A DNA stretch of 64,000 bases from Fibrobacterota bacterium (GTDB taxonomy: Bacteria > Fibrobacterota > Chitinivibrionia > Chitinivibrionales > Chitinispirillaceae). The stretch covers positions 1-64,000 of the forward strand of contig JAEZKC010000048.1 of the NCBI GenBank assembly GCA_023436205.1, read 5' to 3'. The notes under the pieces were generated by a model, which did no database searches, was not told where the DNA came from, and saw only the letters and a list, made by a program, of their open reading frames with translations. A program made the position numbers and the translations under genes. Positions 17,531 through 26,125 of the stretch are shown piece after piece. Each line of letters begins with the position of its first letter. The stretch's first letter is position 1.

Positions 17531-19162
17531 TCAATACTCATCCATTCCGGCACCGGGCATTCCAGCTCCTGCACCCTTTTCCTTCTTTTCGGGCTTGTCG
17601 GAGATGATGCATTCGGTGGTGAGAATAAGACCTGCGATGGAAGAGGCATTCTCCAGAGCCGAACGGGTCACCTTTGTGGGGTCGATAACGCCAGCCTTGA
17701 AAAGATCCTCATAGGTGTCGCTGTAGGCGTTGTAACCGTAAGAACCTTTGCTGTTTTTCACCTCATTGCAAACCACTGAGGCCTCTTTACCGGCGTTAGT
17801 GGTGATCATGCGCAGAGGCTCTTCGCAGGCACGACGGATAATATCGGCACCGATCTGTTCGTCGCCCTCCAGCTTGAGATTGTCAAGAGCAGCTGCAGCA
17901 CGGATAAGCGCCACACCGCCTCCGGGCACAACACCCTCCTCAACTGCTGCGCGGGTGGCATGCAGAGCATCTTCAACACGGGCTTTCTTTTCCTTCATTT
18001 CGATTTCCGTTGCGGCACCGATGCGAAGCACTGCAACACCGCCAGCCAGCTTGGCAAGGCGTTCCTGGAGCTTTTCGCGATCGTAGTCGGATGTGGTGTC
18101 TTCAATCTGCCTGCGGATCTGGTTGACACGCCCTTTGATATCGGCGGATTTACCGGCACCTTCAATAATGGTAGTGTTTTCCTTGTCAATAACGATGCGT
18201 TTGGCTTTACCCAGAGAATCGACTGTGGTGTTTTCGAGCTTGAAACCAGCTTCTTCACTGATAAGGATACCGCCGGTAAGTACAGCGATGTCTTCGAGCA
18301 TGGCTTTTCTGCGGTCACCGAAACCGGGAGCCTTTACAGCGGCGATTTTCAGAGTTCCACGCAACTTATTGACAACCAGAGTGGCAAGCGCTTCACCTTC
18401 CACATCTTCTGCGATAATAAGAAGGCTTTTGCCCATCTGCACAACCTTCTCAAGCAGCGGGAGAAGATCCTTCATGGCGCTGACCTTCTTGTCGTAAAGA
18501 AGAATGAGCGGTTCATCCAGCACACATTCCATGTTATCGGAGTTTGTAACGAAGTAGGGGCTGAGATAACCGCGGTCAAACTGCATTCCCTCAACCACTT
18601 CAAGGGAGGTATCCATGCTCTTTGCTTCCTCAACCGTGATAACGCCGTCTTTACCAACTTTTTCCATGGCATCGGCCAGAAGATCACCAATGGTTGAGTC
18701 GTTATTGGCGGAAATGGCACCAACCTGAGCAATTTCCTTCTTCCCTTCAACAGGGCGGCTGTCTTTTCTGAGCTGCTCGATGATTGTCTTTACAGCCTTG
18801 TCGATACCGCGCTTGAGAGCCATGGGGTCTGAACCGGCAGTGACGTTCTTTATTCCCAGATGGGCGATCACCTGAGCCAGCACAGTGGCGGTTGTTGTTC
18901 CATCTCCAGCCACGTCTGAGGTCTTTGATGCAACTTCCTTGACCATCTTTGCACCCATGTTCTCGAACTTGTCTTCGAGTTCAACCTCTTTTGCTACCGT
19001 GACACCGTCTTTAGTCACAGTGGGGGCTCCCCAGCTCTTTTCAAGAACAACGTTGCGACCGCGGGGACCGAGGGTCACTTTTACAGCATTGGCAAGTGCA
19101 TCGACACCCTTGAGCAGCTTCTCTCTTGCAGAAACTTCAAACGCCAGCATTTTTGCAGCCAT
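17531..19162 (-). CDS. groL: Chaperonin GroEL (60 kDa)
   Basis: A 543-residue chaperonin that folds proteins in an ATP-driven double ring with GroES. Family segments are clear: VTLGPRGRNVVLEKSWG, then TKDGVTVAKEVELEDKFENMG and AGDGTTTATVLAQ near the start, KAPGFGDRRKAMLEDIA in the middle and VPGGGVALIRAA near 410. The tail ends GAGMPGAGMDEY and carries only a short remnant of the usual Gly-Gly-Met repeats. It follows groES after 68 bases. A terminator follows the stop. Confidence 0.98.
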   Translation of the reverse strand: MAAKMLAFEVSAREKLLKGVDALANAVKVTLGPRGRNVVLEKSWGAPTVTKDGVTVAKEVELEDKFENMGAKMVKEVASKTSDVAGDGTTTATVLAQVIAHLGIKNVTAGSDPMALKRGIDKAVKTIIEQLRKDSRPVEGKKEIAQVGAISANNDSTIGDLLADAMEKVGKDGVITVEEAKSMDTSLEVVEGMQFDRGYLSPYFVTNSDNMECVLDEPLILLYDKKVSAMKDLLPLLEKVVQMGKSLLIIAEDVEGEALATLVVNKLRGTLKIAAVKAPGFGDRRKAMLEDIAVLTGGILISEEAGFKLENTTVDSLGKAKRIVIDKENTTIIEGAGKSADIKGRVNQIRRQIEDTTSDYDREKLQERLAKLAGGVAVLRIGAATEIEMKEKKARVEDALHATRAAVEEGVVPGGGVALIRAAAALDNLKLEGDEQIGADIIRRACEEPLRMITTNAGKEASVVCNEVKNSKGSYGYNAYSDTYEDLFKAGVIDPTKVTRSALENASSIAGLILTTECIISDKPEKKEKGAGAGMPGAGMDEY

Positions 19163-19230
19163 TTTGTATTATCTCCTTGATTTTAGTTTTATTTAGCTCG
19201 TTTACAGATGTTTTGTCAGTAATAATGTGC

Positions 19231-19515
19231 TTAGAGAACTGCGAGAACGTCACTTTCACGCACTATAAGGTAGTCGCTGCCATCGATGGACACTTCAGTG
19301 CCGGAATATTTTCCGTAAAGGACTTTGTCACCCTTCTTCAGAGTCATCTCTATCCTCTGTCCTTTGTCACTGACTTTACCGGGACCAACAGCGATCACTT
19401 CACCCTTCTGCGGCTTTTCCTTGGCGTTGTCGGGGATAATAATTCCGCCGGCAGTCTTTTCCTGTGCTTCCATGGGCTTGAGGATGATGCGGTCTTCCAT
19501 TGGTTTAACATTCAT
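19231..19515 (-). CDS. groS: Co-chaperonin GroES (10 kDa)
   Basis: A 94-residue GroES with the usual KPMEDRIILKPMEAQEKTAGG start, the mobile loop GGIIIPDNAKEKPQKG and the ending YLIVRESDVLAVL. The ATG at 19515 has AGGAGG nearby upstream; codons further up to 19599 are not part of the family. It is first in the groES-groEL operon. No CIRCE element was found upstream; a sigma-54-like promoter motif is present instead. Confidence 0.97.
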   Translation of the reverse strand: MNVKPMEDRIILKPMEAQEKTAGGIIIPDNAKEKPQKGEVIAVGPGKVSDKGQRIEMTLKKGDKVLYGKYSGTEVSIDGSDYLIVRESDVLAVL

Positions 19516-19581
19516 ACTGAGAACCTCCTGAATAGAGTTTGTGATTTGAAAATTGAAAACGAATTTTAGTGCCTTCTGCAA

Positions 19582-19599
19582 TCGCAAGTAGCATGCCAA
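19582..19599 (-). promoter_or_regulatory. Candidate sigma-54 promoter of groES-groEL
   Basis: Read on the minus strand, TTGGCATGCTACTTGCGA carries GG and GC separated by exactly 10 bases and fits the -24/-12 consensus (TGGCACG-N4-TTGC) at nearly every conserved base. Transcription would begin near 19572, about 57 bases before the groES ATG. No sigma-54 activator gene is in the window. Confidence 0.45.
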
Positions 19600-19627
19600 G
19601 TAGCTGGTTCCGCTGGAATCAATGTAA

Positions 19628-19659
19628 ATTGGAACTTTATGGGGCGTAGGTGTTCCAAT
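19628..19659. promoter_or_regulatory. Inverted repeat upstream of groES
   Basis: Perfect 8-base arms ATTGGAAC (19628-19635) and GTTCCAAT (19652-19659) are 16 bases apart. A related imperfect TTCC/GGAA pair lies nearby at about 19605-19619. It sits about 30 bases upstream of the sigma-54-like motif and may be an activator or repressor site. Confidence 0.4.
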
Positions 19660-19818
19660 GTGAAACAGAATGGCGTTTCGTTTTGAATACCTGTGTTATT
19701 TCTGTGCCGGGGTGACATTCTTGAAGGCTTTGTTAAGGAATAGCCTGAATCTGCATACTGAATTTATATTGTGATCTATCGCCCTCTTACAAACAGAGTA
19801 TTCATCCACTGGGGATAC

Positions 19819-20601
19819 ATGAAACAGCACTTTTGGGCCGCGTTCCTTCTGGCTTTTACAGTCGGAAGTGCAACTGGACAACAGATTGTTGATCAAACTG
19901 ATCTGGAAATCGAGACAGATTCTCAGATCAGCTCTCCTTTTGTTGCAGATTTGGTTATTTCTGGGGGGATCAGTGACTGTTTTTTCTTCTTCAACAAACG
20001 GTATGATTCCTGGGAGGGGCAGAAATTCAGAGCCGGATTCCAGTTTTCAGGACTTCTGAGATACCCCCTCAATCAGTATCTTTTCATTGAAACTGGATTG
20101 AACCTCTCCAGATTCGGAAATCATATGGATTACAGTAATACAATAAAATACCGGGATTATATTGATAATTCGATCAAAGTGGAAACCCTCAAGGGAAATT
20201 TTGAATATACCGGTTACTACATCTCTCTTCCGCTGAGAATGCAGTTTAAACTGACCGATCCATTGTCTTTTGTTGCCGGCATCGACCCTGCATATATCAT
20301 CAATTTAAGCTCTGTGGATCAGGATACACTGTACAGTCTCAATACTCAAACCTACTATATTTCTCATTTTGATCATCGACAATATGTGAATCCTTTCAAT
20401 TTCATCTTAAATGCGGGAATGGAATATGGCCTGAGCCGATTTTCGTTTCGAATTCAGTACTTTTTTGGAATGTTACCAGTTCAAAAACCTGAATATGAAT
20501 GGGAAGAGCCCTTCAGGAGTAATGAAATAGTTTTATCGGTAAATTATCGTTTTTTCAGATTCCCTGTGAAAAATTCATCTCAAACAAGCCTAAGGAGATA
20601 G
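19819..20601 (+). CDS. Outer-membrane beta-barrel protein (PorT-like)
   Basis: A 260-residue protein with a signal peptide (about 1-20, ending ATGQ) and repeated amphipathic strands. Examples are FRAGFQFSGLLRYPLNQYLFIETGLNLS, then YYISLPLRMQFKL and LNAGMEYGLSRFSFRIQYFFG. This is the pattern of PorT/outer-membrane beta-barrel proteins. The ATG at 19819 follows GGGGAT; the frame is open further up to 19771. The next gene begins two bases after the stop, so the two are likely co-transcribed. Confidence 0.75.
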   Translation: MKQHFWAAFLLAFTVGSATGQQIVDQTDLEIETDSQISSPFVADLVISGGISDCFFFFNKRYDSWEGQKFRAGFQFSGLLRYPLNQYLFIETGLNLSRFGNHMDYSNTIKYRDYIDNSIKVETLKGNFEYTGYYISLPLRMQFKLTDPLSFVAGIDPAYIINLSSVDQDTLYSLNTQTYYISHFDHRQYVNPFNFILNAGMEYGLSRFSFRIQYFFGMLPVQKPEYEWEEPFRSNEIVLSVNYRFFRFPVKNSSQTSLRR

Positions 20602-20603
20602 AG

Positions 20604-21002
20604 ATGCTAAAGAAGGTACTAATTACAGTAGTAGTTCTTATCGCATTGGCTTTGGCGGCAGCTGGTTTCTTTGTTTTTCGTTATCGTCAGATGGCAAATA
20701 CTATCGGTACGGAAGTTGCCAAGGTGCAGGATATCGACCTTTCGAAGGTCGCTGATGGTAAATACAAGGGAAGCTTCGGAGATTTTCTGGCCCATGTGGA
20801 ACTTGAGGTATCTGTTTCAGACCATAAAATAACCGGTATTGAAATAGTGAAACAGGAATGCGGACCCGGTTACGATGGCCGTGCAACAGTGGACCAGATA
20901 CTTTCAGCCCAGAGTCCGAAAGTGGACGGGGTAAGCGGAGCCACGGGGAGCAGCAGCTGCATAAAGGTGGCCACCTACCAGGCTTTAACACATGAATTAT
21001 AA
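20604..21002 (+). CDS. FMN-binding domain membrane protein (RnfG/NqrC-like)
   Basis: A 132-residue protein with an N-terminal membrane helix (about 4-26) and a small FMN-binding domain. The typical flavin attachment motif is DGVSGATGSSS (about 111-121), where the Thr could carry covalent FMN through phosphodiester linkage. The core strand YKGSFGDFLAHVELEVSV fits the family. It probably passes electrons on the outer face of the inner membrane. No Rnf/Nqr genes or flavin transferase (ApbE) are in the window. It begins 2 bases after the barrel protein, behind AAGGAGATAG. Confidence 0.85.
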   Translation: MLKKVLITVVVLIALALAAAGFFVFRYRQMANTIGTEVAKVQDIDLSKVADGKYKGSFGDFLAHVELEVSVSDHKITGIEIVKQECGPGYDGRATVDQILSAQSPKVDGVSGATGSSSCIKVATYQALTHEL

Positions 21003-21119
21003 CTCTGGATGCATCGATTTAATTCTAGAGAACCTATTTTCCGCGAACTGAACTGTTTACCCGTTCCACTAAAGCTCTTCTGTCTGGCAATTTTGTACTG
21101 ATTTTTTGAAGGAGCACCC

Positions 21120-23693
21120 ATGCATCAGTTTTTCAGGTCCTTTTTGGTTATCTCATCTCTGGCAGTTTCGCTCTATGCCGTTGAAAGTGCAACTGCCGAT
21201 TCAAGTGCCAACCAGCTCGCCAACCCCGGTTTTGAGGACAAGGGGGCAGGGTGGAACATGTTTGGGAGTGAAATTGGCGAAACAGCCCACAGCGGGAGTG
21301 CGGCACTTTCCATTTTGAACAAGGAAGTGGCCTGGAGCGGAGCTGAACAGCTTATTGTGCTTCCGGACAGTGCCCGCACCATCACTCTTTCGGGGTGGAT
21401 AAAGACTGATTCCGTTATTCAGGGTAAGGAAAGCTGGGAAAATGCCCGAATTTCATTTGAATTCCTGGATGAGAACGGCAGCATGGTGGGAGGGTATCCG
21501 CCGGTAGCCGGGCAGGTGGTGGGTACAACCGACTGGACCTTTTACACAAGAGATTATCGGGTACATCCTGCCGCTCGCATAGTGAAGCTTCAGGTCGCTC
21601 TCGGAAATGCTCTTGGCAAGGCCTGTTTCGACGATATCTCACTTGTCATAAAAAGCCGAAAAGGTCAGATACTTCAGTCGGGAAAACTTTCCGGCATAAT
21701 GGATGAAGGCGAATGGGTCTCTATTGATGTCAACAACAGGGCAAGCGGCAGTCATTTTGTGGACTGGTCCAGTCTGCTCGATGCTCCGGCGGGAAAACAC
21801 GGCTTTTTACAAGTAAAGGGAGATCAGTTCGTTTTTGAAGACGGCACGCCTGTGCGGTTCTGGGGGACAAATCTGGTGGCATCGGATATCTTTGCTCCCG
21901 ATTCCATGATCGATTCGCTTGTCTCTCGACTCTCGAAAATGGGGTGTAACCTTCTGCGCCTCCATCACATGGATGCTGTCTGGTCGACACCGAATATCTT
22001 CGGCAATAAACCATCCACCCGGGCGTTAGCTGATTCATCGCTGAGACAATTGGATTATCTGGTTTACAAGTTAAAGGAAAAGGGGATTTACGTTTTTCTG
22101 GATCTTCTGGTGCATAGAGACTTTACCGAGGCAGATGGTATAGTGAACCGACCACCGGATCTGGGCGGTAAACAGATAGGCTTCTTTTCAAAGGATATCA
22201 TTGCGCTTCAGAAGGAGTTTGCGACTCAGCTGTATAACCATGTCAATCAGTTCACAAAAATCGCCTACAAGGATGAGCCTGCGATTGTCGCTACTGAGTT
22301 TATCAATGAAGCCACCATTTTCACTCATTTTACAGGTGATATCCTTACTCCTGCCTACAGAAGCGAACTGCAGGCACTTTGGGACAGTTCTCAGAATAAG
22401 GAAAAAACGCTGGCGGTTTTCGGGGTAGACTGGTCAAATGACAGGGCCAAACTCAAACTGGCATCAGTGGATGGTGACATTAAGGAGAGTGTTGAGTTTT
22501 TATCCGGACTTGAAATATCCTATTATAAGGAAATGCACAAGTATCTGAGAGAATTGGGTGTCAAGTACCCGCTTGCAGGAAGCAATATGCCTCTGCCTTT
22601 ACTTTCATCTCTTAAAGACAACTCTCTGATGGATTTTACTTGTAATAACGAGTACTGGGATCATCCGCAGGTATGGAAAATCGGTGATGACTGGAATCGA
22701 ATACTGGAAGCACCTTTCCATAACCGCTCGCAGCTCAAAAATGCCGGGAGTAATCTGGTTCAGCGGAAGAGCTATTTCAAAGTGGAGGGGAAACCTTACA
22801 TAATTACAGAATGGAACCACTGTTATCCCAACGAACAGGTGCTGGAGGGTGTTCCGCTCATGGCTGCCTATGGAGCACTGCAGGGGTGGAATGGCATGCT
22901 GCAGTTTGATTTTAATCACCATATTTTAGGTCGGGACCGCATCAGGAACTACACTCTTTCTGTTCAGCCGGAGATGGTGGCCCAATGGGTTATGGCGGCC
23001 CCGCTATTTTTAAGAGGTGATGTGAAAACTGCCCCGAGTATGTTTGTGGAATCCATCAGTGATGAACAGGTCGCAAGTGTTCCAAGCTATTCTGATTTCC
23101 TTGATAGAGAGTATCACCTTCCGTTTATTACCAGAGTGGCTAAGAATTTTGAGGGAAAAGCAAACAGCGATCTTGCCAAATATGCTTCATTTTTCAATAG
23201 AGACAGCGGGATTATTCGATCAGAAACTGGCGAACTTCTTTACAATACAAAGACAGGGTACTTCTCTGTAAATGCGCCGAGAGTTCAGGGGGCAGCAGGG
23301 TTTATCGGGGCAGTTCCTCTTGATTTTCCACTTTTCTCCTGCACCGTATCCAATCGACATGCCTCCGTTTTTGCAGTTTCTGCCGATACTTCTGCCCTCA
23401 CATCTACAAAGCATTTCTATCTGGTTGTCACTGGTCCGGCTAAGATGAAAGGACAGCAGTACGATGCCACTCGAAATCTGCTTGTAAATCCCGGTGAAGG
23501 TGAAATGCTGGTACAAAAGGTCGAGGGAACCCTTACTTTCAAGAAAACTGGCGGTAAAAAAATGGAGATCTATCCTCTGGCGCTTGATGGTAAAAAAGGT
23601 AAAGCTTTGAAACTGAAGAAGGTAAAAGGAGCAGCCGGGGAAATGAGCTTTAAAGATAGTAAAACTCTGGTGTATGAAGTTGTGGTGAAATGA
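21120..23693 (+). CDS. Secreted clan-A (GH5-like) glycoside hydrolase with carbohydrate-binding domain
   Basis: An 857-residue protein: signal peptide (about 1-20), a CBM4/9-like jelly-roll domain (about 27-180, beginning QLANPGFEDKGAGWNMFG) and a TIM-barrel domain from about 220. The barrel shows VRFWGTNLVASDIFAP, GCNLLRLHHMD and a likely acid/base Glu397 (EFINEA), with a likely nucleophile Glu564 (YIITEWNH). A C-terminal beta domain follows. This is a GH5/GH148-like layout, and its substrate (beta-glucan or mannan type) cannot be fixed by reading. Unlike other glycosidases here it lacks the type IX-like tail. A terminator follows the stop. Confidence 0.82.
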   Translation: MHQFFRSFLVISSLAVSLYAVESATADSSANQLANPGFEDKGAGWNMFGSEIGETAHSGSAALSILNKEVAWSGAEQLIVLPDSARTITLSGWIKTDSVIQGKESWENARISFEFLDENGSMVGGYPPVAGQVVGTTDWTFYTRDYRVHPAARIVKLQVALGNALGKACFDDISLVIKSRKGQILQSGKLSGIMDEGEWVSIDVNNRASGSHFVDWSSLLDAPAGKHGFLQVKGDQFVFEDGTPVRFWGTNLVASDIFAPDSMIDSLVSRLSKMGCNLLRLHHMDAVWSTPNIFGNKPSTRALADSSLRQLDYLVYKLKEKGIYVFLDLLVHRDFTEADGIVNRPPDLGGKQIGFFSKDIIALQKEFATQLYNHVNQFTKIAYKDEPAIVATEFINEATIFTHFTGDILTPAYRSELQALWDSSQNKEKTLAVFGVDWSNDRAKLKLASVDGDIKESVEFLSGLEISYYKEMHKYLRELGVKYPLAGSNMPLPLLSSLKDNSLMDFTCNNEYWDHPQVWKIGDDWNRILEAPFHNRSQLKNAGSNLVQRKSYFKVEGKPYIITEWNHCYPNEQVLEGVPLMAAYGALQGWNGMLQFDFNHHILGRDRIRNYTLSVQPEMVAQWVMAAPLFLRGDVKTAPSMFVESISDEQVASVPSYSDFLDREYHLPFITRVAKNFEGKANSDLAKYASFFNRDSGIIRSETGELLYNTKTGYFSVNAPRVQGAAGFIGAVPLDFPLFSCTVSNRHASVFAVSADTSALTSTKHFYLVVTGPAKMKGQQYDATRNLLVNPGEGEMLVQKVEGTLTFKKTGGKKMEIYPLALDGKKGKALKLKKVKGAAGEMSFKDSKTLVYEVVVK

Positions 23694-23703
23694 CATGATG
23701 ACC

Positions 23704-23740
23704 GGGCAGACAGGAGTGATCTCTGTCTGTCCTTTCGTTT
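23704..23740 (+). terminator. Terminator after the glycosidase gene
   Basis: A 10-bp stem GGGCAGACAG / CTGTCTGTCC (one wobble pair, 9-base loop) is followed by TTTCGTTT. It lies between converging genes. Confidence 0.75.
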
Positions 23741-23750
23741 GAGGTTACGA

Positions 23751-24212
23751 TTAGAGCACTTTTTCCATACGGTAATTTTTAAGGGTGATTGAACCCTTTC
23801 TCACCAGGTTTGGTCCGACGGTTACAAATCCCATCTTTTCAAAAAATGGCCTGGCAGTGATGCTTGCTTCGAGGTAGAGTCTGCTAAGGCCTGCTTCGAG
23901 AGCTTCTGCTTCAATCCGGTTCATGAGCGTTGTGCCCAGGTGCTGGCCCTGGTAGTTTTGGTGTATGTAGAAGCAGTCTACATGACCATCACTTTCCAGT
24001 TCGGCAAACCCGGTTACAGTTTCCTTTTCGATGATCAGCCATGGTTTTTTAAGGGAAAGTCTTTCTGACCATGCTTTATAGTTGACAGGCGTAGGAGCCC
24101 AGGCCTCGAGCTCCTCCTGCGTATAATCCCTGCGGGCTGTCTCGTGAACGGAGCCCTGGAAAAGATCTGCAACCTGCCTGGCATATTTCGGTTCGTATTT
24201 TTGAATTCTCAA
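23751..24212 (-). CDS. GNAT family N-acetyltransferase
   Basis: About 153 residues with the GNAT fold. The N-terminal part is LRIQKYEPKYARQVADLF, the acetyl-CoA loop is QNYQGQHLGTTLMNRIEAEA, and the C-terminal motif is ARPFFEKMGF. It acetylates an unknown small molecule or protein. The start is odd. A good AGGAAGGAA site is followed by an ATG at 24232, but that ATG is one base out of frame and gives only a 7-codon peptide ending in TGA, overlapping a TTG at 24212 that begins the GNAT homology. Either the TTG is used with coupling to the mini-ORF, or one A was lost from the A run after the ATG. Confidence 0.75.
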   Translation of the reverse strand: MRIQKYEPKYARQVADLFQGSVHETARRDYTQEELEAWAPTPVNYKAWSERLSLKKPWLIIEKETVTGFAELESDGHVDCFYIHQNYQGQHLGTTLMNRIEAEALEAGLSRLYLEASITARPFFEKMGFVTVGPNLVRKGSITLKNYRMEKVL

Positions 24213-24431
24213 ATCGCAATCAGCTTTTTCATAAGGATTCCTTCCTAAAGTTATCCAGCAAAAGGGTGACATCTTAATAATAAAACAATGTTCTCTTCGA
24301 GTAAACAGAAAGCAACGCTGATTTTTTAAATATGTAAACAATGGAATTCGCTTGTTTGAAGGATTGGTTTCATCACCACAAAACGAGTCCGCTTTTTGCA
24401 GGGTTGTAAGTTTTTAGGCAAAGGGGGAGGC

Positions 24432-25214
24432 ATGCCGGAACTTCCTGAAGTTGAGGGCTTTCGCAAAACGCTTGAAAGTACGTCATTGGGTATGGAAATA
24501 GGCGAAGTGGAGGTACTGAATTCCAAAGTACTCGATCATATAAGCGCCTCCCAGCTTTCATCCGCCCTTAAACAAAAAAGTTTCAGCGGTTCCCAGCGTC
24601 ATGGTAAATATCTGCTTGTCAGAGCGGGCAGGGAGCTTTGGGTGACATTCCACTTCGGAATGACCGGTTTTTTCAGATTTTGCGAAACCGGTGAGAAGAG
24701 AGAGAAACACGATAGAGTTGTTTTCATATTCAGCAAAGGAACCTGTCTCTCTTTTAATGATCAGAGGCTTTTCGGCAGAGTGGGACTCGTGTCATCACCA
24801 CAGGAGTTCATCTCTCTTCATAAGCTTGGTCCCGATGCACTTTCTATAACTGAAAACGATTTTTTCTCTGCTATCGAGGGTAAAAATCGAGAGATAAAAG
24901 TGGTATTAATGGATCAGGAGCTTATGGCTGGAATGGGAAATGAATACAGCGATCAGATACTATATGAGGCGGGAATTTTTCCGGGTCGCCGTGTGTCAGA
25001 TTTGTCCGGGGTGGAGATGAAAAAGCTTTACACCAAAATGCGGTATGTTCTCACAGTGGCTTCCCGTTCAAGAAAGTCGGGTGAGGAACTGAGCGGAATG
25101 TTCATGCTCAAGAACCGAAAGAAGGGAATAAAATGCCCCAGGTGTACTTCAACGGTACAGGCGGAAAAGTTCGGAGGAAGAACCGGATATTACTGCCCTC
25201 AATGCCAGGTTTAA
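24432..25214 (+). CDS. mutM: Formamidopyrimidine-DNA glycosylase (Fpg/MutM family)
   Basis: A 260-residue DNA repair enzyme that removes oxidised purines and cuts the abasic site. After removal of Met the N-terminal Pro (MPELPEVE) is the nucleophile, followed by Glu3. The helix-two-turn-helix core (LMDQELMAGMGNEYSDQILYEAGI) and a C-terminal four-Cys zinc finger (CPRC and YCPQC) are present. The start at 24432 is fixed by the invariant PELPEVE. Its 3' end overlaps the opposing receiver gene by 4 bases. A Nei-like specificity cannot be excluded. Confidence 0.9.
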   Translation: MPELPEVEGFRKTLESTSLGMEIGEVEVLNSKVLDHISASQLSSALKQKSFSGSQRHGKYLLVRAGRELWVTFHFGMTGFFRFCETGEKREKHDRVVFIFSKGTCLSFNDQRLFGRVGLVSSPQEFISLHKLGPDALSITENDFFSAIEGKNREIKVVLMDQELMAGMGNEYSDQILYEAGIFPGRRVSDLSGVEMKKLYTKMRYVLTVASRSRKSGEELSGMFMLKNRKKGIKCPRCTSTVQAEKFGGRTGYYCPQCQV

Positions 25215-25624
25215 CTTCTGAACTTTCTGGGTAATGGCATCGGGGTCTGCAGTTCCTCTCGACAGCCGGCAAAATGATTGGTGATCATGTCTGCCAGTTG
25301 TTTGAAGAAATCTGCTTCTCCTTTTTCAACAACGGGATAGTTTTGAGAAAGTGCGAGAACGGAAGCCTTATCGCCGGAAATGATAAGGGACGGGATTTCG
25401 GGGTAAAGTTCGGAGACTTTATCCAGAAATTCGAGGCCGTTCATAACGGGCATTCTGAAATCGCTGATTATGAAGGCTGGTATATTGCCTTCTTTAATGG
25501 AGTTGAGTGCACTTTGAGCGCAGGAGAATTCCTGAATCTGCTCGATGCCGGATTTTTCCAGAACAAGTTTCATAACAGTCAGAGAGGATTGAGAATCATC
25601 GACTATCATGAGGGGTCCTGCCAC
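25211..25624 (-). CDS. Stand-alone response regulator receiver protein
   Basis: A 137-residue receiver domain with D9/D10, phospho-acceptor Asp55 (SDFRMP), Ser83 in place of Thr (IISGD) and Lys101. About 20 residues follow the domain, ending in a basic PRKFRS tail. The GTG start has a strong AGGAGGA site upstream. There is no output domain and no kinase nearby. It is similar in layout to the receiver at 608-970, and both may feed the same chemosensory or phosphorelay network. Confidence 0.85.
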   Translation of the reverse strand: MAGPLMIVDDSQSSLTVMKLVLEKSGIEQIQEFSCAQSALNSIKEGNIPAFIISDFRMPVMNGLEFLDKVSELYPEIPSLIISGDKASVLALSQNYPVVEKGEADFFKQLADMITNHFAGCREELQTPMPLPRKFRS

Positions 25625-25696
25625 TTTGCTCCTCCTTTTGATCGGTTAAGCTGAGGGAAAATATACAAACAGCAATTATACTGCCATCTTATATTA

Positions 25697-25723
25697 AAAG
25701 CCCGGATTTGACATCCGGGCTTT
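25697..25723 (-). terminator. Terminator after the DUF2795 gene
   Basis: A perfect 11-bp stem AAAGCCCGGAT / ATCCGGGCTTT with loop TTGAC has A and T runs on its two sides, so it could act in both directions. It lies 3' of the minus-strand DUF2795 gene. Confidence 0.85.
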
Positions 25724-25727
25724 TTGT

Positions 25728-25967
25728 TCAGTCGTCGCAGGAGTCAATGCCCATCTGTCCTCCGGGCTCTTTCCTTTCGGAAAATGTTTCCTTGGCCGCT
25801 TCCTGAGGACTGTTGTACTCCCGGTCGGGAATTCCGCTTATGGCGTTAACTATCTGCTCCGGAGCATGCTCGTTTCTTGCAAACTGCACCAGGTCCTGCT
25901 TCTGTGCCGGAAAATGCGATTTCTGCAGAAACTGCTCCACATCTATGGGGTTTACTTTCCCTGCCAT
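25728..25967 (-). CDS. DUF2795 domain protein
   Basis: A 79-residue small protein. The DUF2795 helical core is clear (VEQFLQKSHFPAQKQDLVQFAR, then a run ending IPDREYNSPQEA). The start at 25967 is set by AAGGAGGG four bases before the ATG. The family is of unknown function and common in small stress-type proteins. It is followed by a terminator. Confidence 0.8.
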   Translation of the reverse strand: MAGKVNPIDVEQFLQKSHFPAQKQDLVQFARNEHAPEQIVNAISGIPDREYNSPQEAAKETFSERKEPGGQMGIDSCDD

Positions 25968-26089
25968 ACTACCCTCCTTGACCTCTGAAGACAATATTGT
26001 ATGAAAAGTATGCAGGGCGACTGATATATCGTCCATTAAAGATTTCGTGTCTTTAGTAGGGATAATTTTTTTCAAATACGAAAAACCGG

Positions 26090-26120
26090 AAAAACTCCCG
26101 GCCGCCACAATGCGACCGGG
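26090..26120 (-). terminator. Terminator of the enolase gene
   Basis: Read on the minus strand, CCCGGTCGC / GCGGCCGGG (9 bp, one G-T pair, 6-base loop) is followed by AGTTTTT, six bases after the enolase stop. Confidence 0.85.
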
Positions 26121-26125
26121 TCAGT

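Noticed and set aside
17960..18697. 245-residue frame antisense to groEL
   Set aside because: It is a shadow of the highly biased groEL coding sequence.
19516..19770. CIRCE element before groES
   Set aside because: No TTAGCACTC-N9-GAGTGCTAA or close variant is present on either strand.
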